A stretch of DNA of 64,000 bases from HB2-32-21 sp041603535 (lineage in GTDB: Bacteria > Pseudomonadota > Gammaproteobacteria > Pseudomonadales > Porticoccaceae). This document shows positions 54,391-63,070 of this stretch, in pieces (within the stretch, counting starts at the first letter, position 1; each line of letters begins with the position of its first letter). The stretch is from assembly GCA_041603535.1 (NCBI GenBank), contig JBFIEE010000003.1, forward strand, positions 46,916 through 110,915, written 5' to 3'. The notes under the pieces were generated by a model. The model was not told the DNA's origin. It saw only the letters and a list, made by a program, of their open reading frames with translations, and made no database searches. A program made the translations under genes and the position numbers.

Positions 54391-55341
54391 ATGAACCTTG
54401 ATTATCTGGATTTTGAACAGCCCATCGCCGAACTGGAAGCGAAGATAGAAGAGCTACAGTTGGTTGGCAATGACAATAAGCTCAATATCGCTGAAGAGAT
54501 AATAAAACTAAGGGAGAAATCCCGGAAGTTAACCCAAAGCCTGTATTCGAATCTGAGTTCGTGGCAGGTTGTGCAGGTGGCCCGTCACCCCTTGCGGCCT
54601 TATACACAGGATTATATAGGCCGCGTATTTTCGGATTTTGAGGAGCTGCACGGTGACCGGCATTTTGGCGATGACAGGGCCATTATTGGCGGTGTGGCGC
54701 GACTCGATGACAAACCGGTAATGGTCATCGGTGAAGAAAAGGGTCGCGGGGTTCGTGAAAAGGTTGAACGTAATTTTGGCATGCCAAAACCTGAAGGTTA
54801 TCGCAAAGCCTTGCGGCTGATGGAAATGGCAGAGCGTTTTAAAATGCCGGTGTTGACCTTGATCGACACACCCGGTGCATACCCCGGCATAGATTCGGAG
54901 GAGCGTGGCATCAGCGAATCGATTGCTCGCAATCTGGCCGTTATGTCGCGGCTAAAAACGCCGATTATTGCAACGGTTATCGGCGAGGGGAGTTCCGGTG
55001 GCGCCATTGCCATCGGCGTCAGCGACTGGTTGAACATGTTGCAATATTCGACCTACTTTGTGATTTCCCCGGAAGGTTGCGCCAATATTATCTGGAAAAC
55101 TGCCGAGAAAGCGCCACTGGCGGCTGAGGCGATGGGCGTTACGTCGACGGTGCTGAGGGAGCTGGGTATCGCCGACGAGACGATTCCAGAACCACTCGGC
55201 GGTGCTCATCGCGACGTTGATGGGATGGCGGCGACGCTGCGCGAGCGACTTATTGAACAACTGGAGCGGCTGCAAAGCGAACCCATCGAAACCGTCCTCG
55301 AAAAGCGTTTTGAGCGGTTGATGTCTTACGGCAACGGTTGA
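54391..55341 (+). CDS. accA: Acetyl-CoA carboxylase carboxyltransferase subunit alpha
   Basis: Transfers CO2 from carboxybiotin to acetyl-CoA with AccD. The 316-residue protein has the N-terminal helix LDFEQPIAELEAKIEELQ, then VARHPLRPYTQDYI, FGMPKPEGYRKALRLM, LIDTPGAYPGIDSEERG, GEGSSGGAIAIGV and SPEGCANIIWK. The dnaE-accA-tilS-pyrG-kdsA-eno order is conserved. Confidence 0.98.
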   Translation: MNLDYLDFEQPIAELEAKIEELQLVGNDNKLNIAEEIIKLREKSRKLTQSLYSNLSSWQVVQVARHPLRPYTQDYIGRVFSDFEELHGDRHFGDDRAIIGGVARLDDKPVMVIGEEKGRGVREKVERNFGMPKPEGYRKALRLMEMAERFKMPVLTLIDTPGAYPGIDSEERGISESIARNLAVMSRLKTPIIATVIGEGSSGGAIAIGVSDWLNMLQYSTYFVISPEGCANIIWKTAEKAPLAAEAMGVTSTVLRELGIADETIPEPLGGAHRDVDGMAATLRERLIEQLERLQSEPIETVLEKRFERLMSYGNG

Positions 55342-55368
55342 TTTGTTGTCGGCCAGATGTGGTGAGTT

Positions 55369-56721
55369 ATGGCGCATCAGGTAGCCGTAGAAGACTGTCT
55401 CGCTGCCGTTTCACCGCAATTAGAGAACGCTGCGCACCTATACGTCGGATACAGCGGTGGTCTGGATTCCCATGTTCTATTAAAGGCTCTCGTGGACGTT
55501 GTTGGCGTCGAGCGTGTAACGGCCATCCATATTAATCATCAGTTGTCTCCCAGATCGAGGCAGTGGGCAGATCACTGTCAGCAGACTTGTACGGCTCTGG
55601 GTGTTGATTATCTGTGCCAGGACGTATCGGTCTCTACATCGGCAAGTACGGAGAATGCCGCTCGCGAAGCTCGCTATAAGGCTTATACCGATCAGCTGGG
55701 GGCGGGAGATATTCTGCTGCTCGCCCATCATGCTGACGATCAGGCTGAGACGGTTTTGTATCGACTGCTACGACGTTCCGGCCCGCGCGGGCTGGCGGGC
55801 ATGCCCGTTAGCCGACCGCTGGGGGAGGGTAGGCTGCTACGTCCATTCCTGCCGCTTAACAGAGAAGCACTGCACCAATATGCCCTGGATAACGGACTTA
55901 GCTGGATAGAAGATGAGTCTAACCGCTCCCGCCAGTTTGACCGTAATTACCTGCGCCTCGAAATAGTTCCTGGGCTGCGATCTCGCTGGCCTGACTATGC
56001 GAAACGGATTGCCGCTTCCGCTGCCCTGTGCGAGCAGGCAGAGGCGCTCAGCGAAGATCTCGCTCGCCTCGATCTGAACAGCCTGGCGTTGCGCACAGAG
56101 CGTTGTGGGTGGAGTATTGAAATACCAGCCCTGTTAGCGCTTACCGACGTCCGCAAAGCCAATGTATTGCGGTTTGTGGCGCGATCAAGGGGATTTACGG
56201 TACCGGGGCATCAGGTTATAGGTGAGGTGACAGGGTCTTTACTCAAGGCCGAGGCTGATCGCAATCCAGTGGTTGTCTGGAGTGGTGGGCAATGGCGCAG
56301 GTTTCGCAACCGCTTGTTTCTCCTGCCCCAGTTTGATGACGAAGTGGACGCCGCCCCGATGGCGCGGACTCCCAGTTTGCCCTGGGCGGTTGAGGACAAA
56401 TTAAAACTTGCCGATGGCGCCATATTGAGCGCTCAGTCTGCGCACGGAGAAGGCCTGGCGATAAAGTGGCGTGACGCCCTTTCTGTGACCCGTCGTCAGG
56501 GTGGGGAGCGATGTCGGCCCGTGGGTCGCGGGGGCAGTGCGAGTCTCAAGAAATTATTTCAGGAATATGCGCTAGAGCCCTGGTTGCGATCCCGTGTGCC
56601 GTTGGTTTACTGCGCCGGTGAGTTGGCAGCTGTCGGCGATCTATGGGTCTGCGAAGGTTTTCAGGCTGCAGCGAACGAACCTGGGTATCAGCTGTGTTGG
56701 CGTTATGGTGTTGGGGTATAA
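55369..56721 (+). CDS. tilS: tRNA(Ile)-lysidine synthetase
   Basis: Converts C34 of the AUA-reading tRNA-Ile to lysidine. The 450-residue protein has the PP-loop GYSGGLDSHVLLKAL (about residues 28-42), HINHQLSPRSRQWADHC, NAAREARYKAY, LLAHHADDQAETVLYRLLRRSG, then the TilS substrate domain and C-terminal domain (RRQGGERCRPVGRGGSASLKKLFQE). Confidence 0.95.
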   Translation: MAHQVAVEDCLAAVSPQLENAAHLYVGYSGGLDSHVLLKALVDVVGVERVTAIHINHQLSPRSRQWADHCQQTCTALGVDYLCQDVSVSTSASTENAAREARYKAYTDQLGAGDILLLAHHADDQAETVLYRLLRRSGPRGLAGMPVSRPLGEGRLLRPFLPLNREALHQYALDNGLSWIEDESNRSRQFDRNYLRLEIVPGLRSRWPDYAKRIAASAALCEQAEALSEDLARLDLNSLALRTERCGWSIEIPALLALTDVRKANVLRFVARSRGFTVPGHQVIGEVTGSLLKAEADRNPVVVWSGGQWRRFRNRLFLLPQFDDEVDAAPMARTPSLPWAVEDKLKLADGAILSAQSAHGEGLAIKWRDALSVTRRQGGERCRPVGRGGSASLKKLFQEYALEPWLRSRVPLVYCAGELAAVGDLWVCEGFQAAANEPGYQLCWRYGVGV

Positions 56722-56813
56722 CCGGTGCGAGCAGCGGTATAAAACCGAGGTGGCGAGTGGTGTGCGAGCAGGAAAATTCATATTGTTGTTTGAGCAATTT
56801 GGCACAGCTTTCG

Positions 56814-56842
56814 TTGAGCCGGGTTGTGCTTTCTGGTAGTCT
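56814..56842 (+). promoter_or_regulatory. Candidate pyrG promoter
   Basis: TTGAGC (56814-56819) and TAGTCT (56837-56842) are spaced by 17 nt with an extended TGG before the -10, in the 216-nt gap between tilS and pyrG. Confidence 0.45.
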
Positions 56843-56937
56843 GATTTCCCATCCTTGGCAGGGTAAGTGGTCTCGATAATACGGCCTGCTTACGCCCCCA
56901 GCATAGAAATTCCGACGATTGCCAAACAAGGGTTTAC

Positions 56938-58563
56938 ATGGCGCGATTTATTTTTGTTACAGGCGGTGTTGTATCGTCTCTGGGTAAAGGTATTGTCGCC
57001 GCCTCCCTCGGGGCGCTGTTGGAAACGCGGGGCCTCAAAGTCACCGTGCTCAAGTTGGACCCTTATCTAAACGTCGATCCAGGCACGATGAGCCCCTTCC
57101 AGCATGGCGAGGTTTTCGTGACAGAAGACGGTGCCGAGACCGATCTTGATCTCGGGCATTACGAGCGCTTTCTTAATTCCCGTATGACCCGTAATAACAA
57201 TTTCACAACGGGTCAAGTCTACGAAACGATTTTACGTCGCGAGCGCCGCGGTGATTTTCTGGGCGGAACGGTTCAGGTTATTCCCCATGTTACCGATGAA
57301 ATAAAGCGTCGTATCCTCAAGGGTGGCGAGGGCGCAGATATTGCGTTGGTAGAAATAGGCGGCACGGTTGGCGACATTGAATCGCAACCCTTTCTTGAGT
57401 CAATCCGGCAGCTTAAGGTGGAGTTGGGTTCAGCCCGAGCGCTACTTATTCACCTCACCCTGGTGCCCTATATCGCCACAGCAGGGGAGACCAAAACCAA
57501 ACCGACGCAGCATTCCGTCATGGAATTGCGCTCCATAGGCCTGCAACCCGATGTCCTGGTGTGCCGATCAGAGGTGGCTATCGACGAGGGTTCCCGAAAA
57601 AAAATAGCGTTGTTCACCAGCGTTGAAGAGCGTGCCGTGGTGCCTCTTATGGACGCGGAAAGTATCTATACGATCCCCCGCCATCTGTTTGAGTGGCGGC
57701 TTGATGAACTGGTGGTAGAGAAGTTCCTGCTTAAAGTACCAGCGGCCAATCTCAGCCAATGGGATCTGGTGGTCGAAAATCAGCGTAACGCGACTGGCGA
57801 GGTGGTGGTTGCGATGGTTGGTAAGTATATGGAGTTGCTGGATGCCTACAAGTCGCTCAACGAAGCGCTGGGACACGCCGGGATACATAATCTGACCAAA
57901 GTCAAAATCCGTTATATCGACTCTGAGAATCTGGTCGATGACCTTTCCTTACTTGATGGCTGTCACGGTATCCTGGTGCCTGGCGGTTTTGGTGAGCGTG
58001 GGGTGGAAGGCAAAATACGTGCGGTTCGCCACGCCCGGGAGAATGGGATCCCGTACCTTGGCATATGCCTCGGTATGCAGGTGGCGATTATCGAATATGC
58101 ACGCAATGTTGTTGGTCTCGAAAAAGCCAATAGCACTGAATTTGATCGCAATACACCGTACCCGGTTATTGGTCTGATTACAGAGTGGCTGGATAATACC
58201 GGCACACGTGAAACCCGTTCTGAAGCGTCGGATCTGGGCGGATCTATGCGGCTGGGGGCCCAGGAATGTACATTGGTGAAGGGTTCACTGGTGAGATCCA
58301 TTTATGGCAAGGAGCTTATTCTGGAGCGCCACCGCCATCGTTATGAGGTCAATAACCACTACATCGACCAGATTCAGGCTGCAGGCCTTAAGGTCGGTGG
58401 CTGGTCGGTCGACAAGAATCTGGTGGAGGCGGTTGAGCTGCCCTCGCACCCATGGTTTTTCGGTTGTCAGTTTCATCCCGAATTTACTTCGACACCGCGT
58501 ACAGGCCACCCGCTGTTTTCCGGGTTTGTGCAGGCTGCGCTAAAGCACGAACAGGAGAACTAG
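56938..58563 (+). CDS. pyrG: CTP synthase
   Basis: Amidates UTP to CTP using glutamine. The 541-residue protein has the synthetase domain (FVTGGVVSSLGKGIVAASLG, LDPYLNVDPGTMSPFQHGEVFVT) and a class I glutaminase domain with the nucleophile Cys in GICLGMQ (about residue 380) and HPEF near residue 516. It ends 2 nt before kdsA. Confidence 0.98.
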   Translation: MARFIFVTGGVVSSLGKGIVAASLGALLETRGLKVTVLKLDPYLNVDPGTMSPFQHGEVFVTEDGAETDLDLGHYERFLNSRMTRNNNFTTGQVYETILRRERRGDFLGGTVQVIPHVTDEIKRRILKGGEGADIALVEIGGTVGDIESQPFLESIRQLKVELGSARALLIHLTLVPYIATAGETKTKPTQHSVMELRSIGLQPDVLVCRSEVAIDEGSRKKIALFTSVEERAVVPLMDAESIYTIPRHLFEWRLDELVVEKFLLKVPAANLSQWDLVVENQRNATGEVVVAMVGKYMELLDAYKSLNEALGHAGIHNLTKVKIRYIDSENLVDDLSLLDGCHGILVPGGFGERGVEGKIRAVRHARENGIPYLGICLGMQVAIIEYARNVVGLEKANSTEFDRNTPYPVIGLITEWLDNTGTRETRSEASDLGGSMRLGAQECTLVKGSLVRSIYGKELILERHRHRYEVNNHYIDQIQAAGLKVGGWSVDKNLVEAVELPSHPWFFGCQFHPEFTSTPRTGHPLFSGFVQAALKHEQEN

Positions 58564-58565
58564 GG

Positions 58566-59417
58566 GTGGCGTCGGTCGCGATACCATACGGCGAGATTGA
58601 GGTGGCTAACGAGCTGCCTTTCGTGCTTTTTGGTGGTCTCAACGTGCTTGAGTCCCGAGACCTTGCACTGCGGGTCGCCGAATATTTTGTCGAAGTTTGT
58701 CAGCGGCTAGCGGTGCCCTTCGTGTTCAAGGCTTCCTTTGACAAGGCTAACCGCTCATCGGTCCATTCTTATCGGGGTCCCGGTCTGGAAGAGGGTTTGC
58801 GAATACTGGAAGCGGTCAAACAGGCTTTCGAAATACCCTTACTAACGGATGTTCACGAACCACCCCAGGCATCTGTGGTCGCGGAGGTCTGCGATGTTAT
58901 TCAGCTCCCCGCATTTCTCGCTCGTCAAACGGACCTGGTTACGGCGATGGCCGCGACGCAAGCAGTCATCAACGTAAAGAAGCCGCAATTTATGAGCCCA
59001 TCGCAGGTTGGTCATGTGGTGGAGAAGTTTCGCGAGTGCGGCAAAGACGACATTATTCTGTGTGAGCGCGGCACCAACTTTGGTTACGACAACCTTGTTG
59101 TGGATATGCTCGGCTTTCACACCATGAAAGCGGTCAGCAGCGGGTTACCAGTTATTTTCGACGTGACCCATGCGCTGCAGTGTCGCGACCCTGGCGGTGT
59201 CGCTTCGGGTGGTCGCCGTGAACAGCTTGCTGAGCTGGCGCGGGCAGGTATGGCCACCGGCCTGGCTGGCCTGTTTCTGGAAGTCCACCCCGATCCCGAT
59301 CAGGCCCGGTGCGACGGTCCTAGTGCCTTGAAGCTGGCCTTGTTAGAGCCATTTTTACAGCAGGTAAAAGCCATTGATGAGGTGGTTAAGGCGCTGCCGG
59401 TACTTGATACGCGTTGA
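58566..59417 (+). CDS. kdsA: 3-deoxy-8-phosphooctulonate synthase
   Basis: Makes Kdo-8-phosphate from arabinose-5-phosphate and PEP for the LPS inner core. The 283-residue barrel protein has LFGGLNVLESRD, KASFDKANRSS, LTDVHEPPQASVVAEVCDVIQLPAFLARQTDLV, CERGTNFGYDNLVVDM and DVTHALQCRDPGG. The GTG start at 58566 lies 2 nt after pyrG and has AGGAG 8 nt upstream. Confidence 0.96.
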   Translation: MASVAIPYGEIEVANELPFVLFGGLNVLESRDLALRVAEYFVEVCQRLAVPFVFKASFDKANRSSVHSYRGPGLEEGLRILEAVKQAFEIPLLTDVHEPPQASVVAEVCDVIQLPAFLARQTDLVTAMAATQAVINVKKPQFMSPSQVGHVVEKFRECGKDDIILCERGTNFGYDNLVVDMLGFHTMKAVSSGLPVIFDVTHALQCRDPGGVASGGRREQLAELARAGMATGLAGLFLEVHPDPDQARCDGPSALKLALLEPFLQQVKAIDEVVKALPVLDTR

Positions 59418-59529
59418 GCGTTAGCTCCTGTTGTTACCCCGATTGTTTTTGTTATTGTGACCTTTGTGATGTAACCCGTCGCGGGGATTGCTTTTTTACA
59501 ATGGGCGTCAGTGGCGCTGTGCCACTAAG

Positions 59530-59568
59530 ACCTTAGCGGATACCTTAGCAGATAGACCTTAGCAGAGG
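59530..59568 (+). repeat. Triple short direct repeat in eno leader
   Basis: ACCTTAGCRGA occurs three times (59530, 59542 and about 59556) with periods of 12 and 14 nt, directly before enolase. The last copy merges into the AGAGG ribosome binding site. Confidence 0.75.
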
Positions 59569-59573
59569 ACAAA

Positions 59574-60860
59574 ATGACCAAAATTGCCGATATCAGAGCT
59601 TACGAAGTACTTGATTCGCGGGGCAATCCCACGGTCAACGCCGATGTCATCCTCAAGGATGGCTCGGTAGGCAGTGCTTGTGCGCCTTCCGGGGCATCTA
59701 CGGGCAGTCGCGAGGCGTTGGAGTTGCGCGACGGCGATAATAGTCGCTACCTTGGTAAAGGCGTGCTGAAGGCTGTGGCCAACGTTAACTCGACGATACG
59801 TGAGTTGTTGCTGGGTAAGGATGTTACCGAGCAGGGTCGGCTTGACGAATTGATGATCGATGCCGACGGCACTGAAAATAAAGCTCGGTTGGGCGCCAAT
59901 GCGATACTTGCGGTCTCGTTGGCAGCGGCGAAGGCTGCGGCCATAACGAAGAAAATACCTCTTTACCAGCATATTGCTGAACAAAATGGCACGCCTTTGC
60001 AGTACACCATGCCGTTACCGATGATGAATATCCTCAACGGCGGAGAGCATGCTGATAATAACGTGGATATTCAGGAGTTCATGATACAACCGGTCCGAGC
60101 AAAGAGTTTTGCTGAGGCCCTGCGTCAGGGTGCCGAGGTGTTTCATACTCTGAAAAAGGTGTTGGCCGGGCGTGGACTCAGCACCGCAGTAGGCGATGAG
60201 GGCGGTTTTGCGCCCAGCCTGCCATCCAACGAGGCAGCTATAGAGATTATCGCCGAGGCGGTCAACAAAGCTGGTTACACCCTGGGTGATGACATGACTC
60301 TGGCGCTCGACTGTGCCGCTTCGGAGTTTTACCGAGATGGACAATATCAACTCAGTGGCGAGGGTAAATCGTTCACCGCGACGGCATTTGCCGATTATCT
60401 CGCTGATTTGGCCGAGCGCTACCCGATACTATCCATTGAGGACGGCATGGACGAAAGCGATTGGGCCGGATGGGCGGACCTAACGCAAAAAATCGGCAGT
60501 AAAGTGCAGTTGGTTGGGGATGATCTGTTCGTTACCAATACCCGTATCCTGAAAAAGGGCATCGCCGAAGGTGTCGCTAACTCCATTCTCATCAAGTTCA
60601 ATCAGATCGGTTCATTGACTGAAACCCTGGCTGCCATAAAGATGGCCAGGAACGCAGGATACACGGTGGTTATTTCGCACCGATCCGGTGAGACTGAAGA
60701 CACGACTATCGCGGATTTGGCGGTGGCAACGGCGGCTGGGCAAATCAAGACCGGGTCGCTGTGTCGCTCGGATCGGGTTGCTAAATACAACCGTTTGTTG
60801 AGGATAGAAGCGGAGCTCAATGGCACTGCTCCCTACCGGGGGCTGGCGGAATTTCGCTGA
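59574..60860 (+). CDS. eno: Enolase
   Basis: Interconverts 2-phosphoglycerate and phosphoenolpyruvate. The 428-residue protein has DSRGNPTVNADV, GASTGSREALELRDGD, MPLPMMNILNGGEHADNNVDIQEFM, VGDEGGFAPSL, SIEDGMDESDW, LVGDDLFVTN, IKFNQIGSLTET and SHRSGETEDTTIADLAVA, with all metal and catalytic Lys/Glu/His positions present. GAGG precedes the ATG. Confidence 0.98.
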   Translation: MTKIADIRAYEVLDSRGNPTVNADVILKDGSVGSACAPSGASTGSREALELRDGDNSRYLGKGVLKAVANVNSTIRELLLGKDVTEQGRLDELMIDADGTENKARLGANAILAVSLAAAKAAAITKKIPLYQHIAEQNGTPLQYTMPLPMMNILNGGEHADNNVDIQEFMIQPVRAKSFAEALRQGAEVFHTLKKVLAGRGLSTAVGDEGGFAPSLPSNEAAIEIIAEAVNKAGYTLGDDMTLALDCAASEFYRDGQYQLSGEGKSFTATAFADYLADLAERYPILSIEDGMDESDWAGWADLTQKIGSKVQLVGDDLFVTNTRILKKGIAEGVANSILIKFNQIGSLTETLAAIKMARNAGYTVVISHRSGETEDTTIADLAVATAAGQIKTGSLCRSDRVAKYNRLLRIEAELNGTAPYRGLAEFR

Positions 60861-60908
60861 CGCTAGACCAGGTGTGCTCGATTCATGAACGACTGCGAGG
60901 CTTGTTGA

Positions 60909-61199
60909 ATGCGCTGGCTGCTGGTTGTTTTGCTAGGTTTACTTGCGATTTTCCAGTATCGGCTGTGGCTGGGTGAGGGTAGCTTTGCCGAGAAAGCCAC
61001 GTTGCAGCGCCAGGTCGCGAAACAAACGGTGGAAAATAAGCAACTGGAGCTACGTAATCGGCAACTGGCAGCAGAGGTTGCCGGACTGCAGGACGGGCTT
61101 GAGGGAATTGAGGAGCGAGCCCGCCGCGATCTGGGGATGATGGGCGCGGGCGAGACCTTCTACCTGGTGATTGAACCGGCCAAGGACAAGAAGCCTTGA
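60909..61199 (+). CDS. ftsB: Cell division protein FtsB
   Basis: Small bitopic divisome protein (96 residues) acting with FtsL and FtsQ. The N-terminal membrane helix (LLVVLLGLLAIFQYRLWLG) is followed by a coiled coil rich in Gln/Leu/Glu (LQRQVAKQTVENKQLELRNRQL) and the conserved ERARRDLGMMGAGETFYLV. Its stop overlaps the TTG start of ispD. Confidence 0.95.
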   Translation: MRWLLVVLLGLLAIFQYRLWLGEGSFAEKATLQRQVAKQTVENKQLELRNRQLAAEVAGLQDGLEGIEERARRDLGMMGAGETFYLVIEPAKDKKP

Positions 61200-61972
61200 A
61201 ATACTGGCTGGTCGTGCCAGCCGCTGGTATTGGCGCCAGGTTTGGGGGCGCACTGCCCAAACAATACAGTCAACTGTCTGGTAAAACGGTTCTCGAGCAC
61301 AGCCTTGAGCGCCTGATGACGCTGACCAGCGAGGCCATCATCGTTGCGCTGCACCCTGCAGACGTTCACTGGCAGGCGCTAAGCGCCTTTGATAACAGGC
61401 ACTTGCGTAGAGTAGAAGGCGGTGATGAGCGTAGTGCTTCGGTACTTTGTGCACTGAATTCGATTCGTCGGCAGGCAGCCGAGGACGACTGGGTACTGGT
61501 TCACGACGCTGTTCGCCCTTGTGTGGCGCCGACCGATCTCAATAAACTTTTGTTAAAGCTTGGCGACTCGCCTGTTGGTGGTCTGCTGGCGACGCCGGTC
61601 AGCGCTACCCTGAAGCTCGTTATGCCGTCGGGACACCCGCCTGGAACATCGATCGGGGGCGGAGATACGCACACCGATGCCGGCGGCTGGGTGGTCGACA
61701 GAACTGTTGATCGAGAGGGTTTATGGTTGGCGGGGACGCCACAGATGTTTCGCTATGGCTTACTGCTAGCGGCGCTCAACCATTGCGCTGCACAAGGACT
61801 GGCGGTAACCGATGAGGCTGAGGCTATTGAGTTATACGGTTCCCGGCCAGTGATCGTTCAGGGCCGTAGTGACAATATAAAAATTACTCATGCCGAGGAT
61901 CTGTTACTGGCCGAATTGATACTTCAGGCGCAGCGTCTGGCGCAGGAATCCAGGATTGGGATCACAGAATGA
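61196..61972 (+). CDS. ispD: 2-C-methyl-D-erythritol 4-phosphate cytidylyltransferase
   Basis: Third MEP pathway enzyme, 258 residues. It has the CTP-binding VPAAGIGARFGGALPKQY (about residues 6-23), HDAVRPCV and DRTVDREGLWLAGTPQMF. It is about 25 residues longer than most IspD because of a Gly-rich insertion (about residues 142-162, SGHPPGTSIGGGDTHTDAGG) just before the TVDR motif. The TTG start overlaps ftsB by four bases. Confidence 0.93.
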   Translation: MKYWLVVPAAGIGARFGGALPKQYSQLSGKTVLEHSLERLMTLTSEAIIVALHPADVHWQALSAFDNRHLRRVEGGDERSASVLCALNSIRRQAAEDDWVLVHDAVRPCVAPTDLNKLLLKLGDSPVGGLLATPVSATLKLVMPSGHPPGTSIGGGDTHTDAGGWVVDRTVDREGLWLAGTPQMFRYGLLLAALNHCAAQGLAVTDEAEAIELYGSRPVIVQGRSDNIKITHAEDLLLAELILQAQRLAQESRIGITE

Positions 61973-62454
61973 TGCGGGTTGGGCAGGGCTTTGATGTACA
62001 CGCGTTCGAGCCAGGTAGCGGTGTCGTGTTGGGTGGCGTTCATATTCTCTTTGATAAGGCGCTTAAAGCACATTCCGATGGTGATGTGCTGATCCACGCG
62101 CTATGTGATGCCTTACTGGGAGCGGCAGCCCTGGGAGATATCGGCCGACATTTTCCCGATAGTGACCCGCGTTACCGAGGCATTAGCAGTGTCGAATTAT
62201 TGCAGGCCGTCATGTGTTTACTGGCCGCACGGCAATGGTCGTTCGTTAATGCGGATATGACGGTTATAGCTGAAGCGCCAAAAATTGCGCCCCATGTCTC
62301 GGCCATGGTTAACAGGTTAGCAGCTGCGATCCCATGTCAGCCCGAGCAATTGAATATCAAAGCCACGACAAGTGAAGGGCTGGGGTTTATCGGTCGGGGA
62401 GAGGGCATTGCTTGCCAGGCCGTTGTGCTGATTCAGCCGTTGGTGTCGGCTTAG
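61969..62454 (+). CDS. ispF: 2-C-methyl-D-erythritol 2,4-cyclodiphosphate synthase
   Basis: Fifth MEP pathway enzyme (161 residues), trimeric with zinc. It begins RVGQGFDVHAFEPG and has HSDGDVLIHALCDALLGAAALGDIGRHFPDSD and IKATTSEGLGFIGRGEGIACQAV. The ATG at 61969 overlaps the ispD stop; the next codon (61972) is also ATG and fits family starts slightly better. Confidence 0.97.
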   Translation: MMRVGQGFDVHAFEPGSGVVLGGVHILFDKALKAHSDGDVLIHALCDALLGAAALGDIGRHFPDSDPRYRGISSVELLQAVMCLLAARQWSFVNADMTVIAEAPKIAPHVSAMVNRLAAAIPCQPEQLNIKATTSEGLGFIGRGEGIACQAVVLIQPLVSA

Positions 62455-62476
62455 TAGACGCTTGTCAGATTTTACT

Positions 62477-62506
62477 TTGGTTGAGCAGAGTGGCGCATTA
62501 TATAGT
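62477..62506 (+). promoter_or_regulatory. Candidate promoter for exported protein gene
   Basis: TTGGTT (62477-62482) and TATAGT (62501-62506) are separated by 18 nt, 45 nt before the start at 62552, so this gene may be transcribed independently of ispDF. Confidence 0.45.
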
Positions 62507-62551
62507 GCTTGCAGGTGAAGTTGGTAAGGCACAATAACTGAGGTAGATGAC

Positions 62552-63070
62552 ATGAAATTTGGCAAAGCGGGCTTGAAAAATAGGCTTCCCAGGAGCTTGG
62601 CGGGTTGCTTAACGGTATGGATGATCTGCAGTGCCTGGCCTGTATTGGCCGGCCACCCCGATGCCGGTGAGGGCAGTATGTCGCAGCGAATAACCGGTGC
62701 CGTGTTATCGGAGGTGCTGTTTGGTGACCGGGAGCGCCAGGTTTTTGATGATTACCTCCGTGAGGAGGGTTTCGAACAGGGCAAACACAAAAGTAAAAAT
62801 AAGAGTAAGGAGCTACCACCGGGCTTGCGTAAGAAAATGGCTCGTGGCGGCGAATTACCGCCTGGCTGGCAAAAAAAACTGGAACGGGGTGAGGTGCTCG
62901 ACGGAGACTACTACCGCTACTCGACCGGTTTGCCAGATCACATTCTGAGACAACTCCCCGCAGGTCCCCCGGGTACCAGTCTCCGTCGTGTAGAAGATCG
63001 AGTCGTGCGTGTTATGGATGCCACGAACGCTATACTGGATGTGTTCTATCCGGGCATGCGTGGCTACTGA
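62552..63070 (+). CDS. Exported basic protein, RcnB/CigR-like
   Basis: A 172-residue predicted exported protein. A basic N-terminus and hydrophobic core end near WPVLAGHP (about residue 35). The mature part has a Lys-rich stretch (GKHKSKNKSK), a duplicated LPPGLRKKM/LPPGWQKKLERGEVL motif (about 89-115) and a C-terminal VEDRVVRVMDATNAILDVF. The LPPGxxKK repeat resembles the RcnB/CigR group of periplasmic or membrane proteins, whose functions are mostly unclear. GAGG precedes the ATG. It separates ispF from truD. Confidence 0.7.
   Translation: MKFGKAGLKNRLPRSLAGCLTVWMICSAWPVLAGHPDAGEGSMSQRITGAVLSEVLFGDRERQVFDDYLREEGFEQGKHKSKNKSKELPPGLRKKMARGGELPPGWQKKLERGEVLDGDYYRYSTGLPDHILRQLPAGPPGTSLRRVEDRVVRVMDATNAILDVFYPGMRGY

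Noticed and set aside
59530..59568. CRISPR-like array
   Set aside because: Repeats are 11 nt with 1-3 nt between them and no cas genes nearby; far too short for CRISPR.
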